NCBI RefSeq assembly: GCF_000143765.1
Contig: NZ_GL379770.1
Coordinates: 2,196,903 to 2,260,902, forward strand
Direction: 5' to 3'
DNA from: Sphingobacterium spiritivorum ATCC 33861
GTDB lineage: Bacteria; Bacteroidota; Bacteroidia; Sphingobacteriales; Sphingobacteriaceae
DNA length: 64,000 bases
Below, piece by piece: positions 9,392 to 18,150 of the stretch (the first letter of the stretch is position 1; every line of letters begins with the position of its first letter). A program made the translations under genes and the position numbers. Below the pieces are notes generated by a model. That model ran no database searches. It worked only from the letters and a program-made list of their open reading frames with translations, and was not told the origin of the DNA.

Positions 9392-10654
9392 TTATAATTT
9401 TACGCCGTATGCACCTACATATAATGCAGGTTCCGGAGAACTGTACCGGGTTCCGTTTTCGAGAACTATTCCGTCTTTGTAGTGACGTTTAAAGGCGGTC
9501 GTTCCCTTTGTCAATGCAGGTGAATTGCCCTGCAGATGAAAGTCCCATGCTTTGTTGTAATCCGGCAGTGTCATTGCTGTATTCATCGGATAATTGACAA
9601 ATTTGGGATCATTCTCCCCTGCCTTCGTTCCTTTCACATCGTTCACTCCGCCGATAACATCATTCTTACCGGGTTGAAACTGATCTACTGTTGTCTGATC
9701 AAATCCATAATACCAGTTGTTGCTGTACACCGAGCGGCTATCCTCCGGTTTCTTCGGATCCCGTTTGATACCAAAACGGGTATTTGCGAACAGGTTGTTG
9801 TACAGATCGGCACGCACTGTCGCTTCTACCCATACGGATCCGCCTTTGGCTGTCGGACGTCTCCAGCCGGTATTGACCATTGTATTGTTGTACGCAATGA
9901 TGTAAGCCTGTGGTGTACGGTCGCCTGTATTGGACAACTTCAGCGCATTGGAATTCATGCTGTATACGATATTGTAAGCGACATCCGCCAATGATCCTGA
10001 CTTAAAGTTCATTGCATCACCTCCTGTTATTCCGTTGGTATAGAATTCATTGTTAGAAAAGATAATTTTACCGCCATCGATATACGTACAGTCTTCCTGA
10101 AAATGACGGATAATACTGTGCTGCACAATCAGTTTGCCATTTACATTAGAAAACCAGATAGCCGGCAGATTTTCTCCGGGCTTGTTTTTATACAATCCCA
10201 TTTTTACAGAAGTGGATGCATCCGAAGTGGTGCTGCCTCCATATTCCAGAATGGTATAATCCAGTACCAGTTCCTTACAGGTTGGTGCAGCCAGAATTCC
10301 GCCCCATAGTTTTCCGAATTTATTCGCTTCGGTTCTGTAAGGCTCCGAGATGGTAAACTTTACCGGATTCTCGGCTGTACCCAGGGAATACAGATTGCCT
10401 TTGACAATAATTTCAGGTTTGGCTATCGTATCCATTACAATAGTGACTCCCTCTTCTATAGTCAGGGATTGTCCTTCCGGAATGACAATATCGCCTTTGA
10501 TCACCTGTGTGCTTCCTTTGGCCCACACACCCGATACTTCCCCTGTAGCTGATCCGTCTACCGGACGTGTATCGACATCAATATTTGCTTTCTCACAGCT
10601 AATGAACCCTGTCATAACCAGAAAAAGAGCTGTTAGTTTGATATACTTTTTCAT
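9392..10654 (-). CDS. Right-handed beta-helix lipoprotein
   Basis: 420-residue exported protein with a signal peptide and lipobox at MTGFISC. No catalytic motif was recognised. Repeated short strands with Asn/Gly turns (WFSNVNGKLIVQHSIIRHF, YIDGGKIIFSNNEFY, ADLYNNLFANT) indicate a right-handed parallel beta-helix, a fold used by polysaccharide lyases and by surface adhesins. It lies between the TonB receptor gene (24 bp) and the phytase gene (19 bp), occupying the position often held by a substrate-binding surface lipoprotein. A role in binding phytate or a phosphorylated polymer is inference; the function is unknown. Confidence 0.75.
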   Translation of the reverse strand: MKKYIKLTALFLVMTGFISCEKANIDVDTRPVDGSATGEVSGVWAKGSTQVIKGDIVIPEGQSLTIEEGVTIVMDTIAKPEIIVKGNLYSLGTAENPVKFTISEPYRTEANKFGKLWGGILAAPTCKELVLDYTILEYGGSTTSDASTSVKMGLYKNKPGENLPAIWFSNVNGKLIVQHSIIRHFQEDCTYIDGGKIIFSNNEFYTNGITGGDAMNFKSGSLADVAYNIVYSMNSNALKLSNTGDRTPQAYIIAYNNTMVNTGWRRPTAKGGSVWVEATVRADLYNNLFANTRFGIKRDPKKPEDSRSVYSNNWYYGFDQTTVDQFQPGKNDVIGGVNDVKGTKAGENDPKFVNYPMNTAMTLPDYNKAWDFHLQGNSPALTKGTTAFKRHYKDGIVLENGTRYSSPEPALYVGAYGVKL

Positions 10655-10678
10655 ATGTATATATTGTGTTTATAAGGA

Positions 10679-13456
10679 TTAGTTTAATTTATAACGAACA
10701 CCAACCAGGTAACTCTGACCGTAATAGTCACTGCGGATTAAGGTCTGCCCGCCGGACACCAGGTTTTCAGCAATTTTATCGTTCTCCGGATTCGTACCTT
10801 TAATAAATAATTTCATCGGTGTATCTAATATATTATTGGCTTTTGCAAAGACCGTTAAACCGTGTTTAAATCTTTTCTCTGCTGAAAAATCCATCTGAAT
10901 AAATCCTTTTTGCCACAGATCATTATTCAGAAACTGAGATACGGTATTGATACGCGGACCTGTGTAAGCAGCAGCGACCTGTGCGTCCCATCCTGTTTTG
11001 GTATCCTTAAACAATAACGCCAGATTGGCAATATGTTCAGACTGTCCGTACAGAGGTCTTGTCTGTTCTACTGAGATCGCTTCGATATCACCTGATGTCG
11101 GATTGATACGTCGCTGTGTTTTGGGTGTCGTGATACGCGAATGTGTGTAGGTATAGTTTGCTTTCACACCAAACTTATTGACATATTTGATATAGTCGAC
11201 TTCTGCACCATAATTATTGGCATTCCCAAAATTCCCCGGACTGTAGTAAATATCCTGTCCCCGTGTGGCATCTGCCTGGAAAGTATACTCAATCGGGTTT
11301 TTGATTTTCTTATAAAAAACTCCCGCTAAAAGCTGTTCCGAAGCCCCCGGAAATAATTCATAACGTAAATCAAAGTTATCAGCTAAGGCACGCATCAGAT
11401 TAGGATTTCCGCGTTCCTGATATTCTTCATTTACCACTTTACTCGGTACCAGCTCATAGAAACCCGGTCTGTTGAGAGACTTGGCGTAAGAAGCATGCAA
11501 TTGGGATTTACTGTCAAAAAGATATTTTACGGTCAGGCTCGGCAGGATATCCGTATACACCTGACGACCTGCAGGTGAGTTTTCACCGGCTGGAAACAAC
11601 AGGTTATAACCCTGATTATTATGTTCCATACGTGCCCCACCAATGGCCTGAAGGCGTTCGGCCTGATAATTAAACATGGCATAGACAGCTGTTGTCTTTT
11701 CCGTAGCATCGTAGGTCAGCGGGTTACTTACCGCTCCTGTAGGATTGGTGACCCGAAGATTTAATTCGGTATAATTCTGATAATCCACGCCGTACTGTTT
11801 ACCGATATCGGATTCAGAAGGTGCCAGGGTGTAGTTATTGTAGAAACTGCTTCTCTGCTTGTCACGGTAAAGTCCACCGGTGGATAGTTCCAGTTTGGCA
11901 TCTTTCATTTCCAGCTTATATTTCAGATCCCAGTAAGCCGCCATATCATCGTCGGTATTGCGTTCCCAGCGATAATTTACCGGAGCGGTATTGACTAAAG
12001 TTGTTCTGCGACGTTCGAAATTCTGTTCCAGACCATTAAGGGTGATTTGTGTATTTTGCGGAACATCATTTAAAGCTGATGAATATACTGCTGCCCAACG
12101 AATACTGAATTTATCATCCAGCAGATTGTGCGTCCCCTGCAATGTTCCGTTGTATATCTTCTGATTTGTCTTACGGCTACGGGTCTGATAGACTAGTTCC
12201 GCATTACCCAGATCGGGTTTATATTCTCCGTTATAGTTCGTCGTTACTGCCTCCCTCACCTGCTCATTCAGCAAGTTGACATACATATTGTAGAAGCTGA
12301 ACTTATTGTTCTGATCCAGTACATAGTCTACTTTAGAGTGAAGTCCCAAACGCTTTTGCTGTTCGGAATACTGACGTTCTACTTTATTGGTGATAACGGC
12401 ATACGCGTCTGTACCTGTCACCGCATTATTGTAAAGGGTACTGGTACTTCCGCGATAGGTATTCTGGTAACTTCCGGCTACAATAACCCCCAGTTTGTTA
12501 TTAAAGAAACGTTGTCCAACGGACAGACTGCTCAGGATATTTGGTGCCGGTTGTTTGCTGCTGTAGTCCAGTGTGCCTTTACTGAAATCTGTCTGTGAGG
12601 CTTTATAATCCCGGCCATTCAGTTCATAAGGCGATTTTGACTGTATACTGCTGCTGTTGTAGGAAGTAAATTTATTATCAAAAAACAGCTGGCTGTAGCC
12701 TGTAGATACATTGGCATTGATCTGTAATCTTTCCGGCGCATTTTTCATAATCATGTTCACCGCACCTCCTATCGCATCGGCCTCCATATTTGGCGTCAGA
12801 CTTTTATAGACTTCCAGTCTTTCCAACAGATCGGAAGGAAAGATATCCAGCGGAATATAGCGGTACTTATTGTCCGGAGAAGGTAATTTGACGCCATTCA
12901 CTAAGGTATAATTATAGCGCTTGTCCATACCTCTGAGGATCGCATACTGACCATCCCCGTTGCTGTTGCGCTCCAGCGACACTCCGGAGACACGCTGCAT
13001 TACATTCGCGACTGTCAGATCCGGAGAAAGCTCAATAGCTTTGCCGGAGATAATATTCATGACCTGCGATGCATTCTGCTCTATACGACGAGCTTCTCCA
13101 TCCCCTGAACCCGGACCTTTGCTTTTGATGGATACTTCCATCAATTGGGTGGATTTGGATAGCAGGTAGAATGCAAATGGCGGCGTATCTTCTTTCAAAA
13201 CCGTAATCTCCTCCACTACGCTTTCATAATTAAGATAGGAAATCTGTATGTTTTCCTTTCCGGCAGACAGCCCTTTGATCTCAAACGATCCGTCAAGTCC
13301 TGTACTCGCGGATTTACCGCTTTTTTCTAAAACTACTGTAGCGCCTACAAGGGCTTCACCACTGAGTTTATCGAAAACTTTACCTTTTATTTTTGTAGCA
13401 TGCACCAGGCCTGCACAAAATAATAATGGAATCAAAATTGCAAATAATTTCTTCAT
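10679..13456 (-). CDS. TonB-dependent outer-membrane receptor
   Basis: 925-residue outer-membrane transporter energised by TonB. Order: signal peptide (about 1-20), carboxypeptidase-regulatory-like beta-sandwich (about 22-110), plug domain with VANVMQRVSGVSLERN and YAILRGMDKRYN (about 130-240), then a large beta-barrel ending in a terminal beta-signal (GVRYKLN). It is not of SusC type: no SusD follows. First gene of the operon with the beta-helix lipoprotein and the phytase, so a phosphorylated ligand such as phytate or its products is the best guess; siderophore-like ligands are not excluded. The upstream region has TGTAAC-type repeats described separately. Confidence 0.92.
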   Translation of the reverse strand: MKKLFAILIPLLFCAGLVHATKIKGKVFDKLSGEALVGATVVLEKSGKSASTGLDGSFEIKGLSAGKENIQISYLNYESVVEEITVLKEDTPPFAFYLLSKSTQLMEVSIKSKGPGSGDGEARRIEQNASQVMNIISGKAIELSPDLTVANVMQRVSGVSLERNSNGDGQYAILRGMDKRYNYTLVNGVKLPSPDNKYRYIPLDIFPSDLLERLEVYKSLTPNMEADAIGGAVNMIMKNAPERLQINANVSTGYSQLFFDNKFTSYNSSSIQSKSPYELNGRDYKASQTDFSKGTLDYSSKQPAPNILSSLSVGQRFFNNKLGVIVAGSYQNTYRGSTSTLYNNAVTGTDAYAVITNKVERQYSEQQKRLGLHSKVDYVLDQNNKFSFYNMYVNLLNEQVREAVTTNYNGEYKPDLGNAELVYQTRSRKTNQKIYNGTLQGTHNLLDDKFSIRWAAVYSSALNDVPQNTQITLNGLEQNFERRRTTLVNTAPVNYRWERNTDDDMAAYWDLKYKLEMKDAKLELSTGGLYRDKQRSSFYNNYTLAPSESDIGKQYGVDYQNYTELNLRVTNPTGAVSNPLTYDATEKTTAVYAMFNYQAERLQAIGGARMEHNNQGYNLLFPAGENSPAGRQVYTDILPSLTVKYLFDSKSQLHASYAKSLNRPGFYELVPSKVVNEEYQERGNPNLMRALADNFDLRYELFPGASEQLLAGVFYKKIKNPIEYTFQADATRGQDIYYSPGNFGNANNYGAEVDYIKYVNKFGVKANYTYTHSRITTPKTQRRINPTSGDIEAISVEQTRPLYGQSEHIANLALLFKDTKTGWDAQVAAAYTGPRINTVSQFLNNDLWQKGFIQMDFSAEKRFKHGLTVFAKANNILDTPMKLFIKGTNPENDKIAENLVSGGQTLIRSDYYGQSYLVGVRYKLN

Positions 13457-13491
13457 TGCTTTTCAAATAATAGTCTGATTAAACGACAGGA

Positions 13492-13520
13492 CAAAAGTGA
13501 AAAAACATTTGAAACAGCAA
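13492..13520 (-). promoter_or_regulatory. Probable promoter of the TonB receptor-phytase operon
   Basis: On the minus strand TTG (13518-13520), an 18-nt spacer and CACTTTTG (13492-13499), one mismatch from TAnnTTTG. The start of the gene is 36 nt beyond the -7 element. Confidence 0.4.
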
Positions 13521-13530
13521 GAATTCTGAG

Positions 13531-13654
13531 CGTTACAAGAAGGCAACAGCGTTACAAACAGCGTAAACAAAACAACAACACAATTGGATAAATAATTGAA
13601 AATAAACAACTTAAAACAAAGTCAATTCTCCATTATCGTTACATCATCATTACA
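13531..13654 (-). repeat. TGTAACG-type repeats upstream of the phosphate operon
   Basis: The heptamer cgttaca (TGTAACG on the coding strand) occurs at 13531-13537, 13550-13556 and 13637-13643, with a one-base variant at 13648-13654. The last two are exactly 11 bp apart, one helical turn, the spacing of PhoB-type direct repeats. All lie upstream of the predicted -33 element, where an activator would bind. Confidence 0.4.
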
Positions 13655-13717
13655 TTAAGAAATTATTAAGCAGTATAAATCGGGAATACAGAAAAATCTT
13701 TAGGATATAAAAATGAC

Positions 13718-15343
13718 CTAAAGGGACTGGATAAAAAAACTTAGATTATCGCCCTGTGCTATATGGAGTTTTTTCCTTAACCGGTACCTGGCCACACGCA
13801 GACTATCGGTAGATATCCCCAACATCACGGCTATCTCGGGTGAACTGAGATTCATTTTCATCAGTGCGATGAGGCGAAGATCTGAAGCCGTCAGTTCTGT
13901 GCTGTAATTTTTCAGCTTTTCAAAAAACTGCTGATGAACCTGTTCAAAAGCCTGAGCAAATTCTTTCCAGTATTGTTCTTCACTTAAGGAATTATCGATC
14001 TCCTGTATAAGCTGCTGAAGCTGTCTTTTCTGATCACGACGTTCATCTTTTACCATGGCAGACAAGTCTGCCCGCAATTGTTCCAGAAACTGTTTGTTCT
14101 TGATCAGATTTAAGGTATGTATGGAAAGCTCTTTTCCTTTGAGTACAAGTTGTTCGCGCAGTAAATCTTCTTCCAGCACTTTGTTTTCCAGTTGCAACTG
14201 CACAAAAGCATGTTCTGCCTCCCGCTTTTCGACCGTATTTTTCTGATCCCTGTTTTTCAGACGCTGCCGGCTGATGATCACTAATATCAAAACAACAGAC
14301 AGTAAGGCACCAATAGAAAACGCAATCACCATAATACGGTTTACCTTACGGATACCGTTCAGCCGGGCAATCTCATCCGCCTGTTTATTCATATCATAGA
14401 GTACCTGTAAAAAAGAGGTTTGTTTGAGTACCTCTTCCGAATAGACTTCCAGGCTATAGGTACGGCTGAGTTCGGCATAGTGATAAGCACTGTCCATCTG
14501 CCCCATTAGGCCGTAGGTTTTTCCGAGATCTTTGGTTGCTGATGCCTTTTGATAAGTGTTTTTTGTTTTTTCGGACAGACGCAGGGCTTCTTTGGTTTTA
14601 GCGATACTTGCAGCATACTTTCCGGTTTTGCGTAGGATATCCCCCACATTATTGATGACTTCTATTGTGCCGGTCTCATTGTTTTGCGCTCTGTAAAGCA
14701 ACAGGGACTGGTTAAAATGTTCTAAGGCTTCATCATACCGCTCCAGATCTTCATAGATGCTGCCCAGATTTTCATATATTTTGGCTGCTCCTCCGGGATT
14801 ATTACTCTGCTGAAACTTTTCTAGAGCCATTTTTTGGTAATAAAAGGCGCTGTCATAGAGCTGTCTCTTTTCATACACCTGCCCCATACTTCCCAGAATA
14901 TTGGCCTCACCCTCCTGATTTTTGGTCTTTTGATATAAGGTCAACGCTTTCTTAAACAGATGCTGTGCCTTATCGTGCTGCTTATTGTAGAAATAGAGCA
15001 TTCCGGTCTTCCCGAAATTCTGCGCCAGCAGATCGGAATTACCAACCTTTTCAAATGCGCGCTCGGCATCAATGTAAAATTCAAGTGCCTGCTGATAATG
15101 TCCCTGATGGAAGCAGATCTCTCCCATTGCCTGCAGATATTCCCCTTCCAACCGCGGATTGTCCTCCTGTCTGGATTTCGCATAAAGTTCCTGCAAGGAT
15201 CGTAAAGCGGTATCGGGGTGTTGTGTAGCCACAGCCTGTACCTTCCGTGGTACCTCCGACTGGCTATACAGCAGATTTCCAATGGACAACAAATAACAGA
15301 AACAGAAGAAGCGCAGCATAAGGTTGTTTGTCTTAATTGCCAC
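13718..15343 (-). CDS. TPR-containing membrane regulator with LuxR-like HTH
   Basis: 541-residue protein built like the tetratricopeptide-repeat sensor-regulators common in Bacteroidota: signal peptide, about six TPR units (roughly residues 45-310, for example ANILGSMGQVYEKRQLYDSA), one membrane segment (about 330-352, FSIGALLSVVLILVII), a coiled coil rich in Glu/Lys/Arg, and a C-terminal helix-turn-helix (LTASDLRLIALMKMNLSSPE, then SLRVARYRLRKKL). The sensor part would be periplasmic and the DNA-binding part cytoplasmic. It lies upstream of, and in the same direction as, the phosphate operon with a 261-bp gap, so it may regulate it; that link is inference. The signal is unknown. Confidence 0.8.
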   Translation of the reverse strand: MAIKTNNLMLRFFCFCYLLSIGNLLYSQSEVPRKVQAVATQHPDTALRSLQELYAKSRQEDNPRLEGEYLQAMGEICFHQGHYQQALEFYIDAERAFEKVGNSDLLAQNFGKTGMLYFYNKQHDKAQHLFKKALTLYQKTKNQEGEANILGSMGQVYEKRQLYDSAFYYQKMALEKFQQSNNPGGAAKIYENLGSIYEDLERYDEALEHFNQSLLLYRAQNNETGTIEVINNVGDILRKTGKYAASIAKTKEALRLSEKTKNTYQKASATKDLGKTYGLMGQMDSAYHYAELSRTYSLEVYSEEVLKQTSFLQVLYDMNKQADEIARLNGIRKVNRIMVIAFSIGALLSVVLILVIISRQRLKNRDQKNTVEKREAEHAFVQLQLENKVLEEDLLREQLVLKGKELSIHTLNLIKNKQFLEQLRADLSAMVKDERRDQKRQLQQLIQEIDNSLSEEQYWKEFAQAFEQVHQQFFEKLKNYSTELTASDLRLIALMKMNLSSPEIAVMLGISTDSLRVARYRLRKKLHIAQGDNLSFFIQSL

Positions 15344-15465
15344 AAAGTAACTGATACAGTATTAAGTTAATGTTAATTTAACAAGAGGGACCGGGGATTG
15401 GGGGATATACGGATCGAAACTACAGGAGATTGTAAGTAGTAAAATCGTTAAATTATGCAGATTCT

Positions 15466-16314
15466 TTACGCCTCATTGCTTACTGCACAATTTTTCATTT
15501 CAATGCTAAACTCCAGATCTGGCATCTGGTTGAGAAAATCGATATTCTTTTTATCCATAAGTTTACCGCTGCTTTCAATGTTGAGCTCCTGTAAATGGGT
15601 TAAATTTTTTAAAGGCAATAAGGTCTTAAAATCGCTTGTATTCGCCAAAAAAATCGTCTTTAAGGATTTTACCTGAGAAAGAGTTTCGATTACATTTTCC
15701 ATGTTTTTGCAGGAAGTGAAATCTATATCTTCAAGCTGTGAAATTCCGGTAATCCATGTGATATCCACAATGGAAGGAATACTAACCAGATACAAAGCTT
15801 TTAAATTTTTGAAATTGGGTAAGGAATCCCAGTTACAATCCTTACTTTTCTCAATAGAAAGTGTTTCCAGCTGATAATTAACCGGGAATTCAAATCCTTC
15901 TTCCTCAAATTTTTCGATATAAAGTGTTTTGAGCGCCGGATGAGTAAACAGGTTTTGAAAACGTTTGGAATAGCTTGTAAACAGTTCTTCCAGATGTATC
16001 AACTGCGACCAGTCCAGACTTTCGTTTCCTTTGAACTTACAGTTTTTAATTTCTAACCGTTTTACGTTTTTAAATTGAAACAACTCTTCACTCTTATCGA
16101 GCCCTATATCGCTCAGATGGACTATTTTCATCTCACTAAAGACTCCAGAAAATGCAGTATTACTTAGCACATCAGCATCCACTTCTTTTCCTGAGATAAT
16201 GATATTGTTAATATTTTCTGCTTTCATCAAAGCAGAAATATCTGCTGCTGAATCTCCTTTTTCCAGTACAATAAACTGATCTGATCTGCCTTGTATGGTT
16301 GTTCCTAGGTACAT
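15466..16314 (-). CDS. Leucine-rich-repeat protein, cytoplasmic, unknown role
   Basis: 282 residues without a signal peptide. Irregular leucine-rich repeats of about 22-25 residues run through the protein, with units such as KNLKALYLVSIPSIVDITWI, QLEDIDFTSCKNMENV, LKTIFLANTSDFKTLLPLKN and HLQELNIESSGKL. Such proteins bind other proteins; no enzymatic motif was recognised. Gene composition is AT-rich compared with the operon to its left, and it begins the accessory stretch that includes hipBA. The start at 16314 is the first ATG of the frame; upstream the frame lacks a convincing start. Function is unknown. Confidence 0.65.
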   Translation of the reverse strand: MYLGTTIQGRSDQFIVLEKGDSAADISALMKAENINNIIISGKEVDADVLSNTAFSGVFSEMKIVHLSDIGLDKSEELFQFKNVKRLEIKNCKFKGNESLDWSQLIHLEELFTSYSKRFQNLFTHPALKTLYIEKFEEEGFEFPVNYQLETLSIEKSKDCNWDSLPNFKNLKALYLVSIPSIVDITWITGISQLEDIDFTSCKNMENVIETLSQVKSLKTIFLANTSDFKTLLPLKNLTHLQELNIESSGKLMDKKNIDFLNQMPDLEFSIEMKNCAVSNEA

Positions 16315-16447
16315 TTGCGATGATTTTTTTAGTTTTTAAAAATTCAATATGGGTTATTTTATTACTCTTATTTGTTACTTACCGATAAAACAACCATTAA
16401 TCAATTTTGTAACAATTTATTATCTGAGAAGTCGTCCTTTGAAATAA

Positions 16448-17704
16448 TTAAACATCATTTCTAAATGCAGACTTCATTAACTCTTGTTCTGCTCTAGAAA
16501 TACCTATTTCTTTCGCAATGGATTCCCATCCTTTTACTGCGGTCAAAACTTCAGCTATAATATTCTTCATTTGACTATCATTCAACCTAAAATATTCACC
16601 AACACTATTTGCCAGATCAAAATCCAAAGCATTATTATGCATATCAATATTTAATGCTAAGCCATCTTTGTCAATTGAAGGATTAAGATCATAAGCTGGT
16701 GACAACTTCCAGCCTTCAGAACTCAAGATAAATCCATGATTACGAAGATGGTCATCTGTGTTAGAAACAGCAATATTAAATACGATTCTACGCCACAATT
16801 GAGCCAAGTTATCATCGACATGATAGCCATTGTCCTGAATAAATTCAACGATATCCAAATAACTTGCTGGATTATCTTTGATTGTATCTTCGTTATTTCC
16901 TGTCATGGTCATAGCCGATGAAAAATGAATTCGATCTGTTCCAACTCTATCAAACCGTTTTGTGAAAAAAGTATGATATTGACCATTAACTTTTTCCAAT
17001 CGACATTCCGCCATTTCCACACCAGCGTTGAGTGCCAATCGATAGGTTAAAAATTCCCAAGCAGCTTTATCTATGGTATCATTTTTTGAAGGGAACTTCG
17101 CTATCCAAAGATCTTTGTTTTCATCTAAAATATTAGCTTTTGGTCTAGCACCTCCTAAAGATGAGCCTGGAGCAATGAGCAATTTTAACCACTTATTTAT
17201 GGCTTCATTTTCTTCATCATTTTCATAATGAACAACGGCTTGTTGCAATTCACGAACCGTCGACCATGGCGGTGTTGATTTCTCCGTATCATTATCCAAA
17301 AAATCACCATCAGGATCAAGTTTGAAACGAAAAGCCCCCATTCTGGTTTCGTCATAAACACCTAAAAGAAAATGGATATCATATAAGGTTTTGGCTTTCG
17401 TTCCATTTGCTTTAGCAAGTTGAGCTTCTCTACGTTTCATCAATGTACGCCCCCATGTATCAGGCATACTATCCAGAAAAACACCGAAATTCTCTTTATT
17501 ATTGGGGAATTGTTGCCCAGAGTAGAATTGAATATCAGGATCTATTAATCGCTGTGCATTGGTCTTTAACCATTGCTTATCATACTCAAAACTAAAGGCT
17601 TTACGTCCTTTTGCCTGATGAGCTGACAAAACCCCTACCAATGTCGGTTGCGACAAACCTACCCAATCCGCATAAACGTATATATCTGTTTTATTTACCG
17701 CCAT
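16448..17704 (-). CDS. hipA: HipA-family serine/threonine kinase toxin
   Basis: 418-residue toxin kinase of the HipA family; E. coli HipA phosphorylates glutamyl-tRNA synthetase and induces dormancy. Visible: an N-terminal subdomain with VGLSQPTLVGVLSAH and GRKAFSFEYD, the loop APGSSLGGARPKAN that matches the autophosphorylated Ser/P-loop region, KFPSKNDT (ATP-site Lys), and the catalytic block NTDDHLRNHGF with the Asp pair near 317-318, followed by PAYDLNPS containing the metal-binding Asp. All are intact, so an active kinase is expected. It starts one base after the antitoxin stop codon. The target in this organism is unknown. Confidence 0.92.
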   Translation of the reverse strand: MAVNKTDIYVYADWVGLSQPTLVGVLSAHQAKGRKAFSFEYDKQWLKTNAQRLIDPDIQFYSGQQFPNNKENFGVFLDSMPDTWGRTLMKRREAQLAKANGTKAKTLYDIHFLLGVYDETRMGAFRFKLDPDGDFLDNDTEKSTPPWSTVRELQQAVVHYENDEENEAINKWLKLLIAPGSSLGGARPKANILDENKDLWIAKFPSKNDTIDKAAWEFLTYRLALNAGVEMAECRLEKVNGQYHTFFTKRFDRVGTDRIHFSSAMTMTGNNEDTIKDNPASYLDIVEFIQDNGYHVDDNLAQLWRRIVFNIAVSNTDDHLRNHGFILSSEGWKLSPAYDLNPSIDKDGLALNIDMHNNALDFDLANSVGEYFRLNDSQMKNIIAEVLTAVKGWESIAKEIGISRAEQELMKSAFRNDV

Positions 17705-17705
17705 C

Positions 17706-17987
17706 TTACAACAAATCTAAATCCTGAAGTTTACGTCCGAAAACATCGTCTGCTGCTAATTTTAAGAAATCATCTTGCAAGCCTAAGACACGCAATACAT
17801 TAAAATATGCGCCCATAGCAACACTAGAATCACCTTTTTCAATAAGGTACAAGGTCGATCGTGCAATACCTGCTCGCTCTGCTACCTGTACAGCAGTCAA
17901 CTTACGGCGTTTCCGAGCAAGTTTGATATTCTCGCCCATCTGTTCCAATATAGCTTGAAACTTCGGTAATACAGGTTGTCTTTTCAT
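17706..17987 (-). CDS. hipB: HipB-type antitoxin, XRE helix-turn-helix
   Basis: 93-residue cytoplasmic DNA-binding antitoxin. An XRE/Cro helix-turn-helix covers about residues 16-70 (IKLARKRRKLTAVQVAERAG and ARSTLYLIEKGDSSV). It is the first gene of the pair, one base from hipA, the usual HipBA order. It should bind HipA and repress the operon through the inverted repeat at 17994-18040, whose left arm ends seven bases before its start codon. Confidence 0.9.
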   Translation of the reverse strand: MKRQPVLPKFQAILEQMGENIKLARKRRKLTAVQVAERAGIARSTLYLIEKGDSSVAMGAYFNVLRVLGLQDDFLKLAADDVFGRKLQDLDLL

Positions 17988-17993
17988 TTAAGC

Positions 17994-18040
17994 GTTCGTT
18001 ATTTCAAACAAAAATAATCATTATGTTTGAAATAACGAAC
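17994..18040 (-). promoter_or_regulatory. hipBA operator with embedded promoter element
   Basis: Perfect 16-bp inverted repeat: gttcgttatttcaaac (17994-18009) and its complement gtttgaaataacgaac (18025-18040), separated by 15 bp. On the minus strand a consensus -7 element TATTTTTG lies at 18009-18016 in the spacer, so a dimeric HipB bound to both arms would cover it. Confidence 0.8.
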
Positions 18041-18150
18041 AATTAATATTGACTCCTCAAAATTTGTATATATTAGTATTATTCTTTAGTTACTTTAAAT
18101 AATCCTAACTTTATATGAGTTTAAAAAGATAATATCAAACACAAAATTAA

